24,756 nucleotides of DNA from CAYPZU01 sp964415395 (GTDB taxonomy: Bacteria > Chlamydiota > Chlamydiia > Chlamydiales > SM23-39). The position numbers and the translations under genes are program-made. The notes beneath the pieces were generated by a model. That model was not told the origin of the DNA, did not search any database, and worked only from the letters and a program-made list of their open reading frames with translations. Below are positions 1 to 7,401 of the stretch, piece by piece (position 1 is the first letter of the stretch; every line of letters starts with the position of its first letter). The DNA is taken from contig CAYPZU010000032.1 of the NCBI GenBank assembly GCA_964415395.1, positions 1 to 24,756 on the forward strand. The letters run 5' to 3'.

Positions 1-710
1 ATCAACAACAATTCGGTTTCGATTGCCCCTTGATCATTTACAGTTAAGATTACATTCCATAATCGATTATTTCTATCCATCCCAAAATGCCAAAAATTGT
101 TATAGAAAACATGGTTTGGCGTGATTAAAACCTGGACGGCTTTTTGAAAGATGTCGCTATCGAGTGAAAGCGGTTGGATTCCAAATCCATAAATCTTCTC
201 GTATTCATTTGTCTTCGGAGAGCGTTTTTCCAGAATGTATGCATTATTATCTTTTCTAATTCGGTAGGGGTCAGGGTTTTTTCTGGATGAATCAAAAGGA
301 ATTGGGTATGAAATTCCATATCCTGCGCCTGGGTCGACCAAATACCAATCATCATCTTGTTTTTTCCATACAATCGCAATATGAGTAGGAAGATCGCTTC
401 CGGTAAAAGTTCCTGCGACAAAGAACATGTTTTCAAAGTTCATGGCTCTCATGGCTTCAAAAAACGCTACATTGTGATGAAAACAATATCCAGCTTTTGC
501 ATCCACCAATCTCGACACGAGAGACAAACGATCCAATTGAGGTGTATCATTTGCATTTGCGTGGAGAGTTGAGAAAGCGTATTTTTTCAAATGGAAGTTC
601 AAAAGCGAGGTGAGCGTAAACAGGCCCGGCCTTGCTTCTTTAACTGGCTTTGGAATGCCAGTAAAATAGCCATGCATAACACCAGAAAAATTTATTGCGG
701 AACTAGCCAT
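1..710 (-). CDS. nat: Arylamine N-acetyltransferase-like protein, 3' end cut by window edge
   Basis: The frame is open from an ATG at 710 to the left edge (236 codons, no stop), so the C-terminus is missing. NAT enzymes move an acetyl group from acetyl-CoA to arylamines through a Cys-His-Asp triad. All three can be placed: Cys76 in AGYCFHHN (family motif RGGxCxE/N), His110 in LPTHIAIVW and Asp126 in WYLVDPGAGYG, with spacing close to that of known NATs (about 69/107/122). The surrounding sequence is divergent, so the true substrate may not be an arylamine. A second in-frame ATG at 722 would add MKEN; AAGGA lies 4 nt before the 710 ATG and 3 nt before the 722 ATG, so the start is uncertain. 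No signal peptide is seen, so it is probably cytosolic. The gene is much AT-richer than the rest of the window, which suggests recent acquisition. Confidence 0.8.
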   Translation of the reverse strand, partial: MASSAINFSGVMHGYFTGIPKPVKEARPGLFTLTSLLNFHLKKYAFSTLHANANDTPQLDRLSLVSRLVDAKAGYCFHHNVAFFEAMRAMNFENMFFVAGTFTGSDLPTHIAIVWKKQDDDWYLVDPGAGYGISYPIPFDSSRKNPDPYRIRKDNNAYILEKRSPKTNEYEKIYGFGIQPLSLDSDIFQKAVQVLITPNHVFYNNFWHFGMDRNNRLWNVILTVNDQGAIETELLL

Positions 711-1064
711 GTTTTCCTTCATCTTTCCTTTATATTTTGCACAAAAATCGATTGTAATTCAATTAAGTAGATAACCTTCTAATTGTAAATTGCTTATAAA
801 AACGTAAGGCTAGAGATCTTCAGTAGGATTGAAGGGGGAGAGCGGAGTTAAAATTTCAAAAAAACTTTGCTAACAAAGGCAGCGGAAGGTCATGAATCCT
901 CAGATTTCTTCGTGCCAATTTCTATGGGGGTTGGTGGAAATGGGGGTTAATGTGGCATTCGAGATTTCCGCAGTAAGAATTGCGTAGTCTCTCTTGCTCA
1001 ATTCCTCTTTTTTCCCATTCGGGAATTAACTCTTCTCGAACGGCAAAACCGCGCGGCGAGTTTG
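711..1064. other. AT-rich intergenic region, no convincing gene
   Basis: This stretch separates the NAT-like gene from the 3' end of the haemagglutinin-type gene. It must hold the NAT promoter in its left part, where it is very AT-rich, but I cannot fix -35/-10 boxes. The right part has a small inverted repeat, TTCCC-ATTC-GGGAA at 1012-1025, about 40 nt past the stop of the upstream gene. On the minus strand it is not followed by a T-run, so it is at best a weak terminator. A 31-codon reading frame at 892-987 (+) is not supported. Confidence 0.6.
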
Positions 1065-4000
1065 CTACTCAGGAAGCAGCTGAGTGTACGATTTCGGGTG
1101 GTTAATCGAATTCAGCAGTCTGCGGCGGATCAGGTAAGGCTCGTTCGAGCTGGCGCTGAGACTAGATAGTGAATGCTTCGGTTCCGCTCCAGACATATAG
1201 TTCATCCAAAATTGCGCTTCCCAGCCAGGAAATTCGTTATAGGGATGGAGGCTGACGAGCAACTCGTCGACGACGTCCATCGCCTGCTCGAGAACCGTCT
1301 GCAGGCAGTCTTTATAGAAAATCGTGAACGGAATGCCCTGAATCGGCGTGTCGAAATAGGCGCACCAGATTTCCTGGTTTGTGTTGAGGAAAAGCAGGCC
1401 GGGGCTAAATAGGGTGTTGTTGAAGAGGACGCTTGGGTCGATCAGGTTGATCTGCTGCCGCGCTGTGAAAACGCGCAGCGGGCTGTTAGGGCCTGAGTTG
1501 AGGATGGCGCCTGTATTGGCGATGAATTGCCCCGGGCCGATGAGAGGGGGCGCCGGGAAAAAGTTGTCGACGACGAGCGTGACGAAATTGGCTGTCGACT
1601 GGATCTGGATTCCGGCTTCGACAGTCATGTTCGTATTGGCGACGGCGAGGATGCTGCCAGTCGTATTCATCATCGTATTGGGGTGGTTGAAAAAGATGTT
1701 GTTGTAGGCATCCCCCGGGACGCTGCCCCAGATTTCGATATTGCCGTTGGTTGTAGAGATCCCCGCGTCTGTGGCGCCGGTTCCGACTGTGAGATTCTGC
1801 ACCGCTCCATTCTGGCGGAAACTCGCGCTGTGGAGCGTGATGCTTCCATTGAATGTCTGAAGGTCTACGTTGCCGGCAAAGGGGCTGGGGTTGAAACGAA
1901 GTCCGCCCAGGGCGTTGACGCCAAGAGGCGCGGAGTTTGCGGAGACGGGGCCTGTCAGAACGGATGTGTTGGAGACGGGAGCGAGAAGCGGGGTTCCGGC
2001 GACGCTGACAAGGTTCGCCCCGGCATAACCCCAAAGTTCGCCGGCGGAGAAAGGAGAGTCGGCCTGAAGAAAAAGGGAGCCGTTGAAATTTGTGATGATG
2101 TCAGTGGAGACCTGGATGTCTCCGCCTGAGCGGATGTCGGAAGAGAAGCCGTAGTTGGCTACGGTTGAATTGAGCCAGTCGGAAAATCCAAGGAGGGCCT
2201 CTCCTGTGCGGTTTGTAGAAAGAATATTTCCGGCGGCGAAAATCCGGGTGAGGGGCGCCGAAGCGACATTATTGTTCAGCCGGATCGAGCCAATATACGT
2301 GCGCATCGTGGAGAGCGATTGCGAGCCGAGAACGGTAATGTCTCCGCCGGCAGAGACGAAAACATCGCCATAGCCGCCAATCCCCAGATGATATCTTCCG
2401 TTCCCTGCGGCTCCCCGGTTGTCCAAGAGGATGTTTCCTCCGACTGCGACAGAGGTGGGGGGATTGGGGATCGGCATCGATGCTGTATCGTTGGTCTGGT
2501 AGCCGATGATGACGTTTCTTATGTTGGGGGATGCGAGGGAGCCGGTGTTCCCTGTCATGGTTAAATTGCCTGACACGGCGACGGCAACTTCGCCGATGAT
2601 ATTCGGTTCGGAGACGATAGCGACCTGAAAGCGGGACCAGCCGATCGCTCCCTGGGAGTCGCCCTGGTTGGTCATGGATAAATCTCCATGGACCGTCAAA
2701 TGGAGGTTGCTGATGTAGTCGCCTGTGAATCCAAGCGTCGCATGATGGCCGATGAAAATGTGGTTTGTAGCCCCGTCTCCATTCAATATGCAGTCGCCTC
2801 CGCAAGTGATTGTCACGTCGCCGAAAACGTCATTGATGATGGCGGCCGGGTCGTTCAGGTGCGTATAGTGGCCGATCGCAGCGCGGTTGTTGTTTCCTGT
2901 CAGCGACTGCAATATGAGGTCTTCTCCCACTTCGACGGTAATATTTCCGACCAGATTCCCGAGCTGCATCACGGCGGGAGTGCCGGAGCCATGTCCGATC
3001 AAAGCTCCATTGATCGAGGCCCCCAATCCGCCATTGAGCGTGAGAGAGCCCGCGGCAAAAACGGAAATATCCCCGTCGAGATCATTCATCATCGCGCTGC
3101 CGAGCGCATAGGAGCCGTGCCCGATTTTGGCCATCGAGGCGTTGGTTCCTCCGCTTAAAAAGGCGTCGCCCGCCACAGAGACTGTGATCGGGCAGTTCAC
3201 GGTCGACATGTCGTTTGCCCCGCCTGTATCGGCAATCCCATGTCCGATCATCGCCCCGCCAAGCGAAGGTCCGGCAAGAAGGGTCAGATTATTGCAGCTC
3301 ACCTGAATCGGAGCGTTTGTGCAGGTGAGAGGCGCCGGGGCGGTTCGGAAGCCGATTTGGGCTGAGTGGAGGGTTCCTCCCTGGAGGGAAAGATCTCCCG
3401 GGCAGGAAACCGTCGTCGGCGCATTCTGCGCTCCGACGGAGCAGTCGAGCAGGAGCCCGCTCAACGAAATGGCGCCCCCGGCGCTTAACGTTACAGCTCC
3501 TGTCCCGACGACTCCTCCGTTCTGGATATTCGCAGAGACGTCGATGTTGTTCGCCGCGGTCAGCGACAAGCTGTTGGCCGAGTCCCACGCGACGTTGGCG
3601 GATACGGAGATGTCGCCAGCTGCGCCCTGATCCGGAAGAACGGTAGTCGTAATCGCTACGCTGCCCATCGTGTTCAGAAATGTGGAAAGATCGGTGTTCA
3701 GGATATTGACCGGAGTCGAGGCGGGCAAGGTAGCCGGGTTGGTGGCCAGCGAAACGCCCCCTGTTGTGGGTGCGCCTGAGATGGTGATGTTGGTCGGGTC
3801 CAAAAGAAGCGTCCCGCTTTTCCCGCGGGGCGCGCCGATATCTACATGCCACGCGAAAGCCATCCGGTCCTTGGTGGAAACTTCGACAAAGCCTCCGTTT
3901 CCTCCCTCTCGTCCGCCTCGCGCGGCGAGGGCGCCGAGGACCGACACTTCTCTGTCGCCCCAAGCGATGATGGAGCCGCCGCCGCCCGACTGAAGGGCGT

Positions 4001-4874
4001 CGGCCAGGACAAGAGCGTCAGGGTCGATATACGTTCTCAGCGCATTCGCGATGAGAGGATTTTTCCCCTGCAGGCCGCCTCCGATGAGAACGGTTCCGCC
4101 GCCGAAATCCATGGAGGCGTCGATGAGGGAATGGGCTTGAAGCTGGATCTCATCTCCCAGGATGGCGATGCGGGGGGCGCGGATTTGGCCCGAGACGTGC
4201 GTCTCCGTGGGCCCGTTTCCGCTCTCGCTCTGGTGAAACGCGTACGAAAAGAAATTGTCGGCGTCGGGGGAGGGTCCGTCAGCGCGGATCGAAACGCCGG
4301 GGAGATTTTTCGGCTTGAGCAGGATGGCTGAGGCGGCAACCGCGCCCGCTTCCCGGCCTGCCTTAAGCGAGCCGTGGTTTTCGACTCTGCGGCCGATCAG
4401 GAAGATTTCTCCTTCGGAAGTGATTTTTCCTGTGTTCGCAATTGGAGCGTCGGACGGGCCGGAGAAGGCGAGGTCCGAGGCGTCGAGAAATGCCGAGTCG
4501 AGAACATCGAGCGAGGAGGCGATGAACGAGCCTGTATCGATCTGGGCGTCGGCGCCGACCAGGACTCCGTTCGGGTTGATGAGAAGGATTCTGCCGTTCG
4601 CTTCCAGTTTGCCGAGCAGGCGGCTCGGATAGGCTTCCATCACGCGGTTCAGGAGGGAAGAGTCAGCAGTGGGAAGGACGAAGCGCGCGGTTTCTCCCTC
4701 CTCGATCGAAAATTCGCTCCAGTGGAGAATCGTTTTATCGGAAGCGTTGATCGATATCGCTCGGTCGGTTTGCTCGAAAGCCGCTGAGCCGTGCATGAGC
4801 TGGGGATTGCGCGGCAGAGGGAAGAGCAGAAAGGGACTCAGGGAGCAAAGGAGAAGGGCTTGGATGCGCATCAT
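1065..4874 (-). CDS. Filamentous-haemagglutinin/TPS-type exoprotein with IGHG repeat beta-helix (1269 aa)
   Basis: This is a large secreted adhesin-like protein. Residues 1-30 form a signal peptide. Residues about 30-180 match the haemagglutination-activity (TPS secretion) domain, with the hallmark NPNG at 100-103 followed by VLVGADAQIDTGSFIAS. Such domains guide export by a TpsB-type outer-membrane pore in two-partner (type Vb) secretion; no TpsB gene is in this window. The centre (about 500-900) is a beta-helix-like region with about eleven [A/x]-x-IGH[G/Y]-type repeats 29-51 residues apart. The last about 80 residues are not repeat-like. The mature chain has nine cysteines, unusual for this class. 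GAGGA lies 6 nt before the ATG at 4874, and TATATA at about -40 could be a -10 box. The gene follows the GH5-like gene after a strong hairpin (4949-4987). Family assignment is firm; partner and target are unknown. Confidence 0.87.
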   Translation of the reverse strand: MMRIQALLLCSLSPFLLFPLPRNPQLMHGSAAFEQTDRAISINASDKTILHWSEFSIEEGETARFVLPTADSSLLNRVMEAYPSRLLGKLEANGRILLINPNGVLVGADAQIDTGSFIASSLDVLDSAFLDASDLAFSGPSDAPIANTGKITSEGEIFLIGRRVENHGSLKAGREAGAVAASAILLKPKNLPGVSIRADGPSPDADNFFSYAFHQSESGNGPTETHVSGQIRAPRIAILGDEIQLQAHSLIDASMDFGGGTVLIGGGLQGKNPLIANALRTYIDPDALVLADALQSGGGGSIIAWGDREVSVLGALAARGGREGGNGGFVEVSTKDRMAFAWHVDIGAPRGKSGTLLLDPTNITISGAPTTGGVSLATNPATLPASTPVNILNTDLSTFLNTMGSVAITTTVLPDQGAAGDISVSANVAWDSANSLSLTAANNIDVSANIQNGGVVGTGAVTLSAGGAISLSGLLLDCSVGAQNAPTTVSCPGDLSLQGGTLHSAQIGFRTAPAPLTCTNAPIQVSCNNLTLLAGPSLGGAMIGHGIADTGGANDMSTVNCPITVSVAGDAFLSGGTNASMAKIGHGSYALGSAMMNDLDGDISVFAAGSLTLNGGLGASINGALIGHGSGTPAVMQLGNLVGNITVEVGEDLILQSLTGNNNRAAIGHYTHLNDPAAIINDVFGDVTITCGGDCILNGDGATNHIFIGHHATLGFTGDYISNLHLTVHGDLSMTNQGDSQGAIGWSRFQVAIVSEPNIIGEVAVAVSGNLTMTGNTGSLASPNIRNVIIGYQTNDTASMPIPNPPTSVAVGGNILLDNRGAAGNGRYHLGIGGYGDVFVSAGGDITVLGSQSLSTMRTYIGSIRLNNNVASAPLTRIFAAGNILSTNRTGEALLGFSDWLNSTVANYGFSSDIRSGGDIQVSTDIITNFNGSLFLQADSPFSAGELWGYAGANLVSVAGTPLLAPVSNTSVLTGPVSANSAPLGVNALGGLRFNPSPFAGNVDLQTFNGSITLHSASFRQNGAVQNLTVGTGATDAGISTTNGNIEIWGSVPGDAYNNIFFNHPNTMMNTTGSILAVANTNMTVEAGIQIQSTANFVTLVVDNFFPAPPLIGPGQFIANTGAILNSGPNSPLRVFTARQQINLIDPSVLFNNTLFSPGLLFLNTNQEIWCAYFDTPIQGIPFTIFYKDCLQTVLEQAMDVVDELLVSLHPYNEFPGWEAQFWMNYMSGAEPKHSLSSLSASSNEPYLIRRRLLNSINHPKSYTQLLPE
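2184..3362 (-). repeat. Degenerate IGHG-type protein repeat array inside the exoprotein gene
   Basis: Residues 505-897 of the exoprotein contain a ladder of Ile-Gly turns: QIGF (507), MIGHG (543), KIGHG (594), LIGHG (626), AIGHY (667), FIGHH (708), AIGW (744), IIGY (790), GIGGY (832), YIGS (861) and LLGF (895), positions being those of the IG (or LG) pair within one or two residues. Each is followed by a variable loop and then a beta-rich stretch of the type GD-I-x-V-x-x-G-G-x-L. The spacing fits successive rungs or repeat units of a right-handed beta-helix. The DNA itself is not a clean tandem repeat. Confidence 0.7.
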
Positions 4875-4948
4875 GCTATATCCTCGATGGGAAATCCAGT
4901 TTATCGCGACTATATACCAAGAATTGATTTGAAAGAACGGAGAATTTT

Positions 4949-4987
4949 GCGGAGAGCGGGTCTGGTTTTTACCAGCGCGCTCTCCGC
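4949..4987 (-). terminator. Strong hairpin between GH5-like and exoprotein genes
   Basis: A perfect 10-bp inverted repeat (GCGGAGAGCG at 4949-4958, CGCTCTCCGC at 4978-4987) encloses a second 5-bp stem (CTGGT 4962-4966, ACCAG 4971-4975) with a TTTT loop. It lies 10 nt after the stop codon of the GH5-like gene and about 75 nt upstream of the exoprotein ATG. No T-run follows it on the minus strand, so it is not a textbook intrinsic terminator. It may instead attenuate transcription or protect the 3' end of the upstream mRNA. Confidence 0.6.
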
Positions 4988-4996
4988 GGAGCTGCC

Positions 4997-6877
4997 CTAA
5001 AACTTGCAGGGCTTGCCATTGATCGAGATCGAGTGCGGCTTAATGTCGAGCGTTTTCGAGAGGACGGTAAAGCTGATCCGCACCCTGTTGCCGGCGCGCG
5101 GCTCCAGAGTTTGCGGAACCTTCGCCGAAACCGTTCCCGATTTGAACGACATCTGTCTCATATTTTCGATGTTGTTGATCGCCGTGTAGGATGGGTTCGA
5201 GAGAGAAATCATCCAATATTCCCAGATTTGGGCAGAGGTGTTGTTCGTGACGAAGATTTCAACGGGAGTGTAGTAGGTGCCGTTCTTGAGGGAAGGTCTG
5301 CCGAGACGCACTTCAGCGAAGAGAGGCGGCGGCGGCGGGATCGCAACCGCTGTGTAGGAAAGAGAGAGATCGGTTGTTTGGCCGGCTTGTACGGCGAGGG
5401 TCTTTTGGATCGAGGGGAACTCGGTCGTTTTCGAAGCGAGATAGGGAAGAGAGACCGTGTAGCTGCCGGGAGGAAGATCGAGGAAGATCGGCATGTTGAA
5501 AGCGAGCGGATGCGTTTGGCCGCCGATGACGCATCCCTTGATCATCTGGGGATCGAGGCCTTCTGTCGGCAGAAGCGTGAGGCAGAGCTGCCCCGTTTTG
5601 GGCGTCTCGGTCAGATACCAGGGCTTGAGGCCGAGCGAGCCAAGGTAGTCGATCGTTTTCCATTCGACGCGGGTCCAGTCGGAAGAGAGGATTCCGGTTG
5701 CCCGAGAGGCTGCATCGGGGATCCAGCTGCCCCAAAACCAGTTTTGAATCGCATCATGTCTGCCGTCAGCCGCATCGCCCGTGTTGTTGAGATAGGCGGC
5801 GAAGTCGGCCATCATCGCGGCGTCGGTTTCATCGGAGAGGTGCGAGCCGAATTCATCGATGGCGACAGGAAAGAGTTTCCCCTGGAAGCCTTTCGAAGTC
5901 AGATAGCCGAAGGAGGTGGAAAAACGGCTCCAGAGGGTTGGACCCCTGAAATCCTGCGGCATTTTAGGCGCTGTGGGGAAATAGATCCGCGGCGCAAGGA
6001 CGACTTGATCGGCGTAGGGTTTGGAGAGAAGCGCTTCGAAAAAGGAGGTTGGATCGCTGAGTTTGTATTTCGAGATGAGCTTGCCGTCGGTTGCGAACCC
6101 TCCGTCTTTGTTTTGTCCGGCGCCCTGGATGAAATAGAGGAGGCCCGGATGGAGCGGATAGAGCGCGTCCATCGCCGACAGGTAGAGATCTTTCAAAGCG
6201 GGGAGTCCGTTTGTTTCTTCCCAGCGGACTTTCAAAAAGTCGGGATCGTTCAGCAGTCCCGCGATCGCTTTCTCTTTCGAGGCGGGATCGGCGAGAACGG
6301 CTGAAATGAGGCGCGTCCATTTCCCGACCCATTCTTGCGGATCGTCGAGAGCGGTCCGGTCTTCTTTCAGATGGTTGTCGAGCAGCACGTAGAAGCCGTT
6401 TTCCGCAAAGTAGCGGACGACCCAGAGAAATCTTTCAAATGTTGTTCCGCTCGGGATGTAGCTGTTGCTGAAGCCGGGAGGATGGAAGGCGGGGATCTGA
6501 AGGCCGCGCGCGAGAGGGAACTGCGGGTTCGTGACGCTTTCCTGCAAAGCGGAAAGGGGCGAGGGGGAGAAGCTGTTCGCAATGGCGTCCGGTTCGAGCT
6601 CGAAGAGGTCTTTGAAGCTGAAGGGGAGGCGCACCGCGTTGAAACCGAGGAGCTTCATCCGGTGGACGAGAGTCGCGAAGTCGGAGGCGATGCTCTCCGG
6701 ATCGTTCCAGGAAACTTCGGCCATCGTGGATCCATTTTGGAATCCTGGCCAGGCGGCTCCTCTTAAATGGACAGGTTCGCCGGAAGAGTCGACGATTTGC
6801 GCTCCTTTTGTCGTGAGTGCGCAAAGCTGGAAGGCCCAGAGAAAAAGCCAAGCAAAACGTTTGAAGAAAGCTGCCAT
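4997..6877 (-). CDS. Secreted GH5 cellulase-like protein with C-terminal CBM2-like domain; active site altered
   Basis: After a signal peptide (1-26), residues about 30-420 follow the order of GH5 subfamily-1-type endoglucanases: LRGAAWPGF (38-46), GFNAVRLPF (78-86), VLLDNH (164-169), the nucleophile motif IDEFG (Glu342), and NWFWGSWIPDA followed by TGIL (379-397). Residues about 430-510 form an Ig-like beta domain, PPPPP (514-518) is a linker, and 520-626 resemble a cellulose-binding CBM2 domain. Three conserved positions differ: the acid/base motif NEP is NDP (Asp211), the conserved His of SPHxY is Arg297 (APRIY), and VEG is IQG (249-251). It may be a weak enzyme, have shifted specificity, or act only as a glycan-binding protein. 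AAGGAG stands 6 nt before the ATG. It lies between a small secreted protein and the giant exoprotein. Fold assignment is firm; activity is doubtful. Confidence 0.85.
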   Translation of the reverse strand: MAAFFKRFAWLFLWAFQLCALTTKGAQIVDSSGEPVHLRGAAWPGFQNGSTMAEVSWNDPESIASDFATLVHRMKLLGFNAVRLPFSFKDLFELEPDAIANSFSPSPLSALQESVTNPQFPLARGLQIPAFHPPGFSNSYIPSGTTFERFLWVVRYFAENGFYVLLDNHLKEDRTALDDPQEWVGKWTRLISAVLADPASKEKAIAGLLNDPDFLKVRWEETNGLPALKDLYLSAMDALYPLHPGLLYFIQGAGQNKDGGFATDGKLISKYKLSDPTSFFEALLSKPYADQVVLAPRIYFPTAPKMPQDFRGPTLWSRFSTSFGYLTSKGFQGKLFPVAIDEFGSHLSDETDAAMMADFAAYLNNTGDAADGRHDAIQNWFWGSWIPDAASRATGILSSDWTRVEWKTIDYLGSLGLKPWYLTETPKTGQLCLTLLPTEGLDPQMIKGCVIGGQTHPLAFNMPIFLDLPPGSYTVSLPYLASKTTEFPSIQKTLAVQAGQTTDLSLSYTAVAIPPPPPLFAEVRLGRPSLKNGTYYTPVEIFVTNNTSAQIWEYWMISLSNPSYTAINNIENMRQMSFKSGTVSAKVPQTLEPRAGNRVRISFTVLSKTLDIKPHSISINGKPCKF

Positions 6878-6942
6878 GAGACGCTCCTTTTTGGTTGTCG
6901 CAAAAAGGTAAACAAGAGCCTCACGGCAGTCAAGAAAATAGT

Positions 6943-7329
6943 TTATTTTCTCACGTAGCCGTCAGAGTAGCCAGGCGCTGATCCCCACCAGGGGTTGCCG
7001 CTGAAAAAGACGGTGTCGCCTTGCCAGAAGGTCCGGTAGGTTCCGTCCGGTTTTTCAAGAGTCATCTGCCAGCCTTTCATGTGGAAGAAGAAAGTAATCT
7101 CGGGATTTTTATCCGCGATTTTGAACGCTTCTTCAAGCGAGATCCCGCGGGCGATCGCAACCGCCTGGCTCCAGTCGGCTTCTTTGTATTGCGCGACATC
7201 CGGGATTTTCTCAAACCCGTAGAGTTCGGCAGATGAGATTTCAGGAATCTCGTGGGTGATGTCGCGGGTCAGTTCGACGGCGGAGAGGGAAGCAGCGGCA
7301 AGAATCAGAAACATCGATTTTTTCATCAT
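6943..7329 (-). CDS. Small secreted protein of unknown function (128 aa)
   Basis: The start is placed at the ATG at 7329 because AAGGAG lies 7 nt upstream; the ORF continues further upstream, but an extension would put a polar leader before a clean signal peptide (MMKKSMFLILAAASLSA, probable cleavage near residue 17). The mature protein of about 110 residues is rich in aromatics, especially in its C-terminal third (WQMTLEKPDGTYRTFWQG, NPWWGSAPGYSDGY), which looks like a small beta domain. I do not recognise the family. It sits between the GT25 gene (72 bp) and the GH5-like gene (65 bp), all on one strand, so it is probably co-transcribed with exported carbohydrate-active proteins. A glycan-binding role is possible but is only inference from the aromatics and the neighbours. 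Confidence 0.72.
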   Translation of the reverse strand: MMKKSMFLILAAASLSAVELTRDITHEIPEISSAELYGFEKIPDVAQYKEADWSQAVAIARGISLEEAFKIADKNPEITFFFHMKGWQMTLEKPDGTYRTFWQGDTVFFSGNPWWGSAPGYSDGYVRK

Positions 7330-7401
7330 GAGTAAACTCCTTAGCGAAATATTTCGCGCGATCACAATAGGGAAGGGGTGCGATTCGGGCAATCCGAGAA
7401 A

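Noticed and set aside
125..436. A 103-codon minus-strand frame in the first 0.5 kb
   Set aside because: It is in a different frame from the NAT-like gene, which runs unbroken from 710 to the edge and carries the Cys-His-Asp triad.
892..987. A 31-codon plus-strand frame in the AT-rich gap
   Set aside because: GGAAGG is only 2 nt from the ATG, the product has no features, and it is short enough to occur by chance.
5033..6304. A 423-codon plus-strand frame opposite the GH5-like gene
   Set aside because: It is an antisense shadow of a GC-rich gene: rich in Arg/Glu, with no domain pattern, while the opposite strand carries clear GH5 motifs.
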